The notes beneath the pieces were generated by a model. That model did no database searches, was not told the origin of the DNA, and saw only the letters and a program-made list of their open reading frames with translations. The position numbers were made by a program, and so were the translations under genes. From Isoetes taiwanensis (taxonomy: Eukaryota; Streptophyta; Lycopodiopsida; Isoetales; Isoetaceae), in contig JAJEKV010000036.1 in NCBI GenBank assembly GCA_021234155.1, positions 11,483,426 through 11,547,425 of the forward strand: a DNA stretch of 64,000 bases, written 5' to 3'. This document shows positions 26,316 through 36,027 of this stretch, piece after piece; the stretch's first letter is position 1, and each line of letters starts with the position of its first letter.

Positions 26316-26778
26316 GTATGATAGAATTTAGGTTCTTAAACCCCTAATTTATTTCCTTGGATACCTCCAAGCTCACTGATCGCTTTGTCTTGCCCAATAA
26401 TACCCCCCCCCCAAAAAAAAAAAAAAAAAAAACCCAAAATTCCTCTCAGTTGGGTATCCACAATGTGGTAAGGGGGGCTTTTTTTATTCTATTGAGCATC
26501 CAACATTGTGATCCACCTTGATTAAATAAATTGTTATCATGTGTAGCCTAATGGTTCTTTTCTTATCGAATGTTGATTGATGTGATATGATGTGATGGAG
26601 ACATTCGCTAAGAGGCATCGATGATGTAAACTTTCTAAATAAAAATCTGCAAAGAAACAAGGAATTCAATGCCATGCTCCAAATTACAAAACTTCAATTA
26701 CACTTGCAAAACTTTCACTCGCTTGCAAAACTTTCACACGCACACACGCGCGCGTGCACACACAAAATATCTCCCTCC

Positions 26779-27080
26779 CCCATGCTATTCGGCATCTATA
26801 TTGATCAGTTGAAAAACTGGTTGCAAGAAGATGGAGGGGCAGGCACTAGAACTGCTAGATATGTACTTTTGCTTTTGTTATATGCAGATGATATTGTGAT
26901 CTTTGCTAGAACTGCAAGTGACATGCAAAGACATATTAATGATTTAGCCTCATTTTGTAAGCATACAAGCATGTCGATCAATCTAGGTAAGAACTAGATT
27001 TTGGCTTTCAGCATGAGAACACTGGTTTCCATTTCTATTATAATGGGCAGGAGGTTGAAATATGTGACACAAATAAATAT
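26779..27080 (+). pseudogene. LINE reverse transcriptase, left part
   Basis: Non-LTR retrotransposon RT palm region: LFGIYIDQLKNWL, then LLYADDIVIFARTASDMQRH (catalytic YADD) and NDLASFCKHTSMSINLGK. After a frameshift near 26995 it continues GFQHENTGFHFYYNGQEVEI and CDTNKY. The frame is cut at 27080 by the 14.3-kb element and resumes at 41426. A CA/CG-rich microsatellite at about 26734-26765 precedes it. Confidence 0.85.
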
Positions 27081-27135
27081 AAACAAGGTTGCAAATTAAA
27101 CGGGAGTGTTGCAGCACTCCCGTTTCAAAGATTCC
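27081..27135. repeat. Left terminal inverted repeat and hairpin
   Basis: 26-bp TIR, overlapped at 27098-27125 by a perfect hairpin with an 11-bp stem (AAACGGGAGTG/CACTCCCGTTT) and 6-nt loop. CAAAGATTCC, also present near the right end, follows at once. Confidence 0.8.
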
Positions 27136-29000
27136 TTTAGAAAAAGCACGTCACTTCAAAAATTGGGCTTTTTTAAGAGAGGTTTAAAGTTTCAGGAGTA
27201 TCAATTTTTTTTGGGCCTATTTTTTGGGGTATTCTTTGGACACGACTTTGGATTTTTGGAGTTAAGCACGTGAAAATGGCAGAATTGAGACATGAGTACG
27301 TAATTTTATAGAGGTGGATGTACAAAAAACACAAATTTAGTAAACATAATAATAATAATTTCATTACTGTTTTTGTGTTATATCAATAATGGCCAATAAT
27401 GGCAATAAATAATAGATGTCAATCAGTAGCCACAACAAAAATCCGTCAGAGATCTAAATTAAAATCTTCTTCATTCTTCTTGCTGCTCTCAGCTTGATCA
27501 GTCTCTATCGTTTCACCTTTCTCTGGTGACTTAGGCTTTTCTGTGTTGGTGGTTGCTTCCGGTATTGTAGCTAGAGCAACTTCTTTCAGCTCTGCAAATG
27601 TAGCTTCGTCTTCCAAAGAGCTTGTAAAAGGAGGCTGTATCTCCGAAGATGTCATCTTAGCAAAATCAGAATTAGACTTTGCCCCCAACTCTTTATTCTT
27701 GTCTGGTAGAGTTAGAAAGTCTCATCTTAATGAACTGTACAGCCTCCTTATCAATGTCAACAGCTACACAATTTCGGCCCTTCTTAAGTGCACAAGCAAT
27801 AGTTGTACCAGAGCCAGAAAATGCGTCGAGCACCCAATCTCCTGGACGTGAGAACATGTCTAGAAGATGGTTAATCAGCTTCTGTGGCTTCTGGTAGTGA
27901 TTCACTATTCTTCCTTGTGCACTAGGGTCCTGCAGCTTCTGTAACACAGCTAGAAACTCCAACAGGTTTGAAAAGTTCTGGCACGCCGCTGTGTTGAAGT
28001 GTTCCATTGTATGTTTCCCATCGAAACTCCAATAAGCCACATGGAGATATTCGACCTTACTCAGCAGTCGCGGGCCTCCACCATGGTAATTAATATTTGT
28101 TTTATACCTAAGGAACAAAAAAATAAAAAAGGATTTAAGTACAGCCAAAAGAAACGTGATAGGAATAGAAACTCCTAACAAGAATTTAAAAATGCTACGG
28201 ATGTAACTACAAAAAAAAGAAGGTAATGAAAACAAAAGGACTTGTGTGTTCCGTAATAAGTGCTTACCAAACCCGATTTTCATAACCGACTTAGCTTGAA
28301 GCGAACCAAAATGATTCTTAAAGTCGGGCTTCCACAAGGCGGATTGCATGCTTGAGTGAAATACAACCCGACCTCCAATGTTTTGCCGTGGTAATTTGCT
28401 TTATACCGTCGGCGAAAGCATTAAACTTCGAGTTTTTAAATGGTGGTCGTCATTAGCGGTACCTTTTTCGACTTAAACCCATATGGAAGGTCAGCTATTA
28501 CCAAGGTAAAATCTTAGGGCTTTATTGATTCGGCTAATTTGGTGCAATCACCGGTGTACTATCTGAAACGGGTTATTTTGATCGTACATTGTAAACCGTT
28601 CGTAATCGGAGGGCTCGGTGTCCAAAACACACTTTGTCCCGGCCAAATATGTTCTCTTTCTCGCGTTGTCCTAACCAGATGCATGAAGCCCTCCGGTAGG
28701 TCCTTGTTTTTCTTTTTGCTCTGCAAAAAGAAACGTCTTAGTAACAAGAAGAACAACAATATGAAAAACAAGTCAACATACCCAGCCTTCAAAATTTGGC
28801 GCATATTGGGTAATCCTGTCGTCCGAGGTTGCGATAGGGTAAAGCTCTTTGCACCTTTCCCAGCTGTCGACATTTAACTGCTCCATTAAGCATGTTTGAC
28901 ATGTGATGACATTTTTTTGGCTGTAATATAATACGAACATTAGAAGGAACAAAACTAAAAAGGAAAGCAACAAGAAAGAATCATTTAAAGACTGTAAGAT

Positions 29001-29280
29001 AAAGTGTATTCCAGAATACACTTCGGCCCTCACACTGTAAGGCGAAGTGTATTCCGGAATACACTTTGTCTCTTGCTTGAGGGCCAAACTGTATTCTGGA
29101 ATACACTTTGTCTCCTACGTGAGGGCCAAAGTGTATTCCGGAATACACTTTGTCTCCCGCGAGTGTGCCAAAGTGTATTCCGGAATACACTTTGTCTCCC
29201 GCGAGTGGGCCAAAGTGTATTCCGGAATACACTTTGTCTTTCGTGTATGAGCCACAGTGTATTTCAGAAAACACTTCTTC
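29001..29280. repeat. Palindrome array 1: seven sites, 42-bp period
   Basis: Palindrome core GTGTATTCCGGAATACAC extends to AAA...TTTG in the best copies. Centres are at about 29012.5, 29055.5, 29097.5, 29139.5, 29181.5, 29223.5 and 29265.5, so spacing is 43 then 42 x5. Outer copies are more degenerate. The 16-bp spacers are themselves alike (TCTCCCGCGAGTGGGC). The array lies in the 393-bp intron 28921-29313 of the methylase gene. Constant spacers and perfect dyad symmetry indicate protein binding sites rather than a CRISPR. 42 bp is four helical turns, which puts every site on one face of the DNA. Confidence 0.95.
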
Positions 29281-29583
29281 CTATCAAATAAAAACCCAAA
29301 GTGGCATTCTTACTTGTGGAGCTCCTTGGACATTTCTTCTAGTGTAAATTCCTTATCAACAACCTTTTGCACTAGCCTTTCTAGTATAGCCATATCTGTG
29401 AAGCCCTGCATTTCTCGCCAGACAGTTATTGTCATTTTTTTTTTTGGGACGTTGGATCCTTTTTTCTTTTCGGAGACCTTTCCTTTGCTTTTCAAATCAC
29501 CACGCTCGAACATGGTGAAGATTTCGTTTTGGAGGTCCCAAATCTGCAAAGAAAAAAGCGATGTCAGTGGGAAAGTTGCAGGG

Positions 29584-29597
29584 GTATTCCAGAATAC
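29584..29597. promoter_or_regulatory. Single degenerate palindrome in a 65-bp intron
   Basis: GTATTCCAGAATAC, the core of the array palindrome with one centre change, occupies part of intron 29544-29608 of the methylase gene. Confidence 0.7.
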
Positions 29598-30957
29598 AAG
29601 AAACTTACTCTGCCCTCTCTAAAGGCTAGTTGGAACCAGTTGTCATGTGGTATTAGAGACTGCCGTTTGTTAGCCTCGTCGTATTTGAGGCGGCACTCCA
29701 CACAGCACACGCTTCCTTCAGTTCCAGAGAGTATTGTGGTTTCTTCAAATCATCTCCATATTTTTCTTTAAATATAACATATTCCCTGTGCATGAACCTG
29801 ATTTTGTCCATGAAACTCATTTTAAGCTTATATTCGTTGTCAGCATTGTGCGTGTTGGCAACGATTTTGGCTTCTTCGTCTGTCAGACCACAGTAAACAA
29901 CGCAGAGCACAGAGAGATATCTTGGATTGTTTTTCTCCTTGTACAACTGCCTCCTTGCTTTGAAACTGTGGTTTTCCCCAAGGACATAGTGCATGTAGGT
30001 GTCTGCTTTTTCTCTGTCATAGTCCTTGGGATCCATGCACTGGGATCTGTCAACAAGAACAACAATAGGAGCAACATGGGCATTGGGATTGCTCCTTATT
30101 CTGTCCTTCAGATTTCTTAAGTGGTCAGCATAGATTTTGTGAACCTGAAGGGGGCGCTCACCATCTTCATTCTTCGGTGGCAACCTCATGGAAGTTACTG
30201 GCAAGTATATTACACCTTGCACATACTTATTCTAATTAATTTCTTCCATCCTCTCTGAGGTCTTGTCCACCTTTTTTTCTTTAATGGCCACCCCAGGTGC
30301 CTTGCCCTTTTCCTTCTTCGTTTTTGGTTGTTCCTCGGGGATTTCTGCAACTTCAAGCTGTTGTACCTTCCGTTTCTTTGGTTCCTTAGTGGCTATGGTG
30401 GCTCTTGACCTGCTAAGTTTCTTTGGCGGCACTGGGGGAACTTCCTGTTCTTCTTCTTGGGACCCTCCATCTGATGACCTCCCTGAAGTACTAGGAGAAG
30501 GTGATGATCCTGATCTACCTCCATCTGATTGCTCGGACTCACTGACAGGAAAGTCCTCGCTTGTATTAGAACAAACCTGTCTAATTAGTGAACACAGGCT
30601 ACGTTTGGTCCGGTAGTGTGAAAAGAATTTGTACAGTGCCTGTGGTTGCACACTGACAATTCTAAAGAATGCGATGTCTACAACAATGAACCCTTGGGAG
30701 GTCTTGAAGAATAGCCTCCCCACCTGACCTCCTTGTCCGGCTACCTCTGAGACCTCTTTTATTGTCCCAAGGTTAACGAACTCGGTGTCGGCGTACCTTT
30801 TGTTCCCAGCACTTTTACAGACGTACAGAAACGTCAGTGTGCTGTATTTTCCGTCTGCACCCCTGGTTACGAACCATTGCGTTTGAAAGTTTTCGTATAT
30901 CGCAGGCTCGTCCGTGTCAGCGGTGTGCTTCTGAGGGTGTGGACGCCTAAGCTTCAA

Positions 30958-31800
30958 AGATTTTTTTGATGCCCTTTTGCTTCCTTCCTCCCTGCCACTG
31001 AAACGTTTAAAACAACAATGTTAAGACAGAAAATGGGATGGAAGCTGTATTCCAGAATAAGATTTACTAACCTTGTGCCCTAAAGGCCAGCAAAAAACAG
31101 GAAAACAAGCAAAAATATTGTCGCTCTAACTCAATTTTTTATGCCTTAATTGGACTAAAAAGTGGTATGTTTAACATAAAAAGTGGTCTGTTTCCGCTAA
31201 AAAAGTGGTATTTTTAAGTGCAAAAAAACAAGTGTTTTCAAGAAGACATGCAAAGTGTATTCCAGAATACACTTTGCCCTCCAGGCGAAGAGCAAAGTGT
31301 ATTCCGGAATACACTTTGCTCTTCGCAATACACTTTGCTCTTCGCCTGGAGGGCAAAGTGAGCAAAGTGTATTCCGGAATACACTTTGCACTTCGCCAGA
31401 AGCCCAAATACACTTTGGCCTACAAAAGCAAACCAGGAAACACACGAAAGACGTACTATGTACTTTACATGCTTACATGTCCATTGTTTTCGCTATGTAA
31501 ATCGGAATACAGCAAATCAATATAGATCAGAAGGCGCTCGGGCTGGCGACTAAATTTAGGAGGCGCTCAATTTTCCTTTTTAAAGGTAGGCCACTGTCAG
31601 TTGTGTTTTTCTATGTGATGCGGAATACGTCTTGTCCAAACACTCTGGACAAGTGTATTCTGGAATAGCATCTTTGCACACACACAGCAAATGCTGCACA
31701 TAAAATCCTATTCTGGAATAGCATTTGTATTCTCGAATATCATTAGTCCAATCGACTTGTGAGTTAGTAACAAGTCCAGAATTTTTTGCAGTTGTTTAAC
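30958..31800. promoter_or_regulatory. Divergent promoter region with palindrome sites
   Basis: Spacer between the two outward-facing genes. Besides array 2 it holds degenerate sites: TGTATTCCAGAATAAG (about 31047), GTGTATTCTGGAATAG (about 31652), CTATTCTGGAATAG (about 31708) and GTATTCTCGAATAT (about 31727). Autoregulation of both genes by the palindrome-binding protein is a natural inference. Confidence 0.55.
31251..31418. repeat. Palindrome array 2
   Basis: Three full sites, with centres at about 31263.5, 31305.5 and 31375.5, plus half sites at 31327-31337 and 31406-31417. The first two are 42 bp apart. The spacer CCCTCCAGGCGAAGAGC reappears inverted at about 31338-31354, so part of the array is itself a larger inverted repeat. 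Palindrome identical to array 1 but the spacers are unrelated, so the palindrome is the conserved unit. Confidence 0.93.
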
Positions 31801-34800
31801 ATGGTTAAGCGCTTCGTGAACAAACTTCCACCACCATTTGTTTGCCCAAGTACCTCTACTTTAGATGGAACACAAGACGGAGATGCTTCTTCAACACCTA
31901 CCTCGACAAGGTCTTTGTTGCTTCTCGAAGACACTCCGAGTCCAGTAACTAGTAGACTGCCACCACCTTTCCAACCCTCTCCAAGTCCAGTAGGAAACCG
32001 GCTGCCACCTCCTTTCAAAGCCTCACCTGTTGCACGTAGCAATCTTCCACCACCATTTGTACCATCCCCCGACACTACAATGGCTCGACCTCAGAAAATT
32101 TTTCGAAACAGACTACCTCAGCCCTTTGTTGTTTCTCCATCTTCACTTACACGTACCAGGAATACATCACGTTCTGAAGACTGCGAGATTCACCATAGCT
32201 TCTCCCACCACGATTTCACTACAAATGAAGACGACCTTGCAACATCTACTCCTCTTCACACAACCGTGGTGACACATGGGTTTGCAGAATTTCAGTCTGC
32301 TATAAGAGACATGTTTGAACGAACTCCTTATGAAGAAGCTACAATAACTTTCGCTGGCACATCATATGGTGGCCCATCTCCTTCATTCAACACTGTACCT
32401 CCGCCTTATCCGAGTACAGCTTCACGTGGTTTGTTCTCCTCTACAAGCACACCACTAAGGGTAGAGGAGGTCACCCCCAGAGTAGAACTCTCTTCAGAAG
32501 ATGAAGACACCAACGAAGTGCAACGAGATTACACATTCTCTAACAGTCCACCAAGAAATTCAAGGTGGATTATGGTTTGAGAGCATGCTCCTCTGTAAGA
32601 AGAAGAAACCTTATGGACGATCGTAAAATGAGAAGACTTTTAAGAAGTAAATGCTGCTCATTGGGTTGCATCAACAAATTTAACATGTCTAAATTACGAG
32701 CAATTAGAGACAACTACAGTTCAATGACATTGGCTGACCAGAATGCCTACTTGGCCTATCATGTAAGACTAGACCGCAACACCTTCTTGCACTACATTAA
32801 CCGTCAAGAAGTTTGTCAGAAATGCTTTATGGTTGTCCACCGTTTAGGGTCCACCAGAATGTCTAGAATACACAAAAGACTGGACAAAAATCCAGCAATT
32901 GATGATCATTGTGGACCAAGAAGAGTTGTAACCATGCATGCCCTTCTTCTGCTTTGTGTCATGGATGGAGAAATATTTTAGAGAAACATGTGAGAAGTCG
33001 CCTAACAAAACATGTATCATTTAACGATAACATCACCAAAAAGATGTTTTTAATCGGTACAAAGAGACTTGCACTCAGCTTCAAAGACATCTCTTACTCA
33101 CACTTCACCGGTGTGGAAAAGTGAATTCGGTTTAGTGAAAATTCCCGGAGACATAGAATGTCCGTTTGCTCAAGGTGTCGCGAAATTAAAGAGTCAACGA
33201 AACCGCAAAGGCAGAGGTCGAAAGAAGTCAGCTCATGTTCTCCAATCTCTCACTTGTTTTAAAGAAAATGCTTTGACCTGATTTCTTCTCTGAGATATTG
33301 TGCAACGTAACCTTGCCGGACATCGTGAACAACAACAAGCGTGAGAGAAGAAAGCTTGCCAAACCACGAGAAAAAAAGCTCTTGAGCGTCCCACGCAATA
33401 TATATGTCATTGTGATTGATGGAATGGACCAAAAAAAAACTACTCTATCGCATTTCTTGAACATTCCTAAAGATGTGTCAGAGGAATGTTTTGTTAAGGT
33501 CCACCTTGTAGGAGCTATGGTCTTCAAAGGAAGTCTAAAGTGCAAAGTATTTTTGACATATCTAAACTTGCATGGTGACCCGAACCTCACAATTACAATT
33601 CTTAACAAGGTCCTGTGCGAGCAAGAGCAATTACCACCAGTGCTTTACCTGCAACTTGACAATACTACAAGGGAGAACAAGAATCAAACACTCTTTGCAT
33701 ATTGTGCCATGTTAGTGGAGCTAGGGATCTTTAGAAAAGTGAAGCTGGGTTTCTTGCTTGTAGGCCACACTCATGATCAAATTGACCAAATGTTCAGCAG
33801 ATTTTCTGTGCGCCTCAGAAGGAAGAAGGCTTTCTCTCTTCCTACTTTAGTTCGAATTATTGAAGACTCTTACACTCCCACTCCAATGATCGATCTTCTT
33901 AAAGAGACTGCTGATTTCAGAGAGTTTATTTTCTCTCAACGTTCAGACAGAGAACAAGCTGTGAACAAATTGAATGATCTCACCTTTCAACATCACATCA
34001 AGTTCTACTTGAAGGATGGCCAAAGTTTCTTACAGGGGAAGAAGTATACCACAACTAAGGACTGGAGTCCACCAGAGGGATTACGCTTCCTTAAATATCC
34101 AGACACTTCCTTCATAGAACGTGCTGAGCAACTTCCTCTCAAAAATCCTAAGGGGTCCAAGCAGAAGAAAAGTACCCCAGAGTCATCCTTAAAAGCCATT
34201 GAAAATGGAATTTCCTCAGGCTTTAAGTACTTCTTAAAAGAAGATCGGATGTGGTGGACTAATTTCTTTCTCGAACAAAAAATTGTTGTGAAAAATATAG
34301 CTCTAAGACAGTTGCAAGAACCATTTCAATGGCCTAACACCTTCCATCAACCCCAGCACCAAGCAGGTCCAAGCAATGCTACATTAGCACCTGCAGTAGA
34401 AGAAGACGAGGATCGAGTCATGTACCTCGGACCAAGACGCAGGAATGAGCCTCAAGGTAATATCACAGAAATTGCCAAGGGTATGCTAATTGCTCTTCCA
34501 ACTGAGGAGGATGACAAAGGTCGACCTTTCTGGATAGCAAAAGTGCTTGACACAGTCAAGGAGGAAGGCTTAGTCACTAAACTCAAGATTCATTGGCTTG
34601 CAACACGCTTAAAAAATGCTTTTGAAGGTAGATATAAGTTAGAAATGAGAAGCCAAAGAAAAGGAAGAAAGTCCAAGAAGGTGGGTTGTAGGGATGAGCT
34701 GATCCTTAATGACGTGACTATATTGTGCTATGATTTTAAATTGAAATCTGACAATCGTCTACGCCAGAGGACTATCAATTTGCTTAAAAAAGCTTGTAAT

Positions 34801-34986
34801 TACGAAGAAGAGGATGAAGAAGGTGGTGGCAATGCTTCACCATCTGTTGATAGTGATGAGGAAGATAACTCAAGCACTTCCTCTAGTGACAGTGAAAGAA
34901 GTGAAGGTGATGAGGATGGCATAAATGAATATGATGACGTCCTGGATCCCTCTCTCATCACTCCTCACACTTTTGTACATAACTGA
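31801..34986 (+). pseudogene. RNase H-like DDE/D-type protein (DUF7869-like), frameshifted
   Basis: Candidate transposase. Part 1 (31801-32580): low complexity with five [NS][KRL]LPxPF repeats (NKLPPPF, SRLPPPF, NRLPPPF, SNLPPPF, NRLPQPF). A frameshift near 32560 leads to a Cys-rich module, SKCCSLGCINKFNMSKLRAI and EVCQKCFMVVHRLGSTRM. Frameshifts at about 32950-33200 disrupt the middle. The main frame (33298-34986, about 562 codons) is intact: IYVIVIDGMDQKKT (D41, D44), LYLQLDNTTRENKN (D121), FLLVGHTHDQIDQMFSR (H157, H159, D160, D163), then about residues 373-440 a chromatin-reader-like GRPFWIAKVLD...LKIHWLA segment and an acidic tail. Position and spacing fit an RNase H-fold catalytic triad. 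I recall this family as DUF7869, common in plants, algae, oomycetes and invertebrates, function unproven. Transposase role is inferred from the TIRs. Confidence 0.7.
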
Positions 34987-35877
34987 GTCTTAGAAAAAGA
35001 CTGTAAATTTTGCATGTGAATATGAAGATTCTATCTTCAAATTTTGAGAATACTACAGTTTCAGTTACAGACTTACTTCAATTTTTTGTTAAATATTTTA
35101 TCCTCTGAAATTAGAATTTCTCTCATAAAATATACTTCAAGAACATTCTATTTGCTAAGAAAAGTGACACTTTAAAAAAGTCAATTCTTTCGTTGCACAA
35201 AAACATTAGTCACTTTGGGGAGGGGTCAAAATAGAATTTCATTTCTAGAGCCTAGTTGCACACAACCAACACAATGCAACAACATGCTGACATGTGGCCC
35301 TCCCCTTTATTTCCAAAATAGCAGTACAACAATAATTCACTTCTAATAAACCCTCATTTCTAATAATCCCTCATGCACACTGGCCTTTTTGGGTATACAA
35401 AAGCATCAAAGTACCACAAAGGATCCAAAACTCAAATAAGTTCATAGAGATTTATAGGCCTCCGTCGCTAATGTCCAACACGACCCCAACAAGTCAAGAG
35501 TCTTGCGAAACTCGCAAAGGGCATCTCGACATCCACCTTGAGCAGATCTGCAAAAGAAACAAAGAAACACCTGGTACGAGGACCCCAATCTTGGCACAAA
35601 GGCTACCACATCTAAGGCATACGAGGGCCTACCACCAAGGCGCAAGGGCCCTCGACATCGACTCCACTGACAACCCAACATTCAAGACATAAGAGTCGCC
35701 CCAACAACAATGCTTGGCATGAGAGCCTCCAACCCATTGTACAAGACAACCTCGCAAGATCGAGAAGTCGAACAAGGAGCCAATCAACATAAAAAACTAA
35801 GACATTGACTATAAGAATACTACAATCACGCAAGGTTGTAACGCAGGGCTAAAACTAAAAAGGGGGAGGGGGGGTGG
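34987..35877. other. Non-coding segment right of the RNase H-like gene
   Basis: Probably 3' UTR followed by remnants. A 47-bp segment starting TTCTAGAGCCTAGTTGCACA at about 35245 is repeated right after the first direct repeat (36028). No gene seen. Confidence 0.5.
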
Positions 35878-36027
35878 GGCATGCGACTACAAAGGGGGAG
35901 GCTCAAAAGACGGCTGATGAAGATGGGAGGAATGCAACAAGTCTATAAATACTCCAAGGGGGGACTCTCACAACTAGCCTCAAGAAGCGGATTTATCTGC
36001 TAATCTCAAAACGCAGATAAATCGCAC
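35878..36027 (+). repeat. 150-bp direct repeat, left copy (candidate short LTR)
   Basis: Near-identical to 41156-41305. Contains TATAAATA (35944-35951) and, at its end, a hairpin GATTTATCTGC/GCAGATAAATC (35990-36000, 36013-36023). TATA box upstream of a hairpin near the 3' end suits a small LTR. Confidence 0.6.

Larger units (their letters stand above)
24255..26700. repeat. Diverged tandem duplication, copy 2
   Basis: Same order of landmarks as 22840-24080 but expanded to 2.4 kb by insertions: a SINE (24452-24580), a TIR element (24929-25481), and a GC-rich segment (about 25725-26315). A C/A homopolymer tract also lies at 26403-26432. Confidence 0.7.
27446..30957 (-). pseudogene. ParB-like domain + N4/N6 DNA methyltransferase, spliced, damaged
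   Basis: Predicted DNA-binding DNA methyltransferase. Exons on the minus strand: 30957-29609, 29543-29314, 28920-28782, 28720-28268, 28107-27446, joined by introns with GTAAGT/GTAAGA/GTATGT/GTAAGC donors and TTGCAG-, TACAG- or TTAG-type acceptors; phases agree. Order: N-terminal region (MKLRRPHPQKH), Ser/Glu/Lys linker, ParB/sulfiredoxin-like domain (DHLRNLKDRIR, APIVVLV, YVLGENHSFKARRQLYKE, LTDEEAKIVANTHN), a Cys-rich segment, then methylase motif IV DLPYGF (28492-28475) after YTGDCTKLAESIKP, and motif I GDWVLDAFSGSGTT with NCVAVDID; acidic C-terminus. IV before I is the beta-class order. Lesions: TAG 30232-30234, frameshifts near 29740, 28440 and 27715, and in-frame TAG/TAA codons in exon 4. 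Phages fuse these two domains; in a plant transposon this is unexpected. Confidence 0.8.

Noticed and set aside
29001-29280. CRISPR-like array (repeats of about 26 bp with 16-bp spacers)
   Set aside because: Spacers are nearly identical to one another, the repeats are full palindromes, no cas genes exist, and the array sits in a eukaryotic intron.
29004-29347. Open frames with repeated peptides such as SVFRNTLCLP across the palindrome array
   Set aside because: They are a by-product of the 42-bp (multiple of 3) period; they overlap an intron and lack codon-level support.
28260-30240. Firm claim of a non-standard genetic code
   Set aside because: Frameshifts occur in the same gene, so ordinary decay (or sequencing error) is sufficient; kept only as a low-weight finding.
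27446-30957. Organellar or bacterial contamination as the source of the methylase gene
   Set aside because: Spliceosomal introns with correct phases and insertion into a LINE show nuclear residence.
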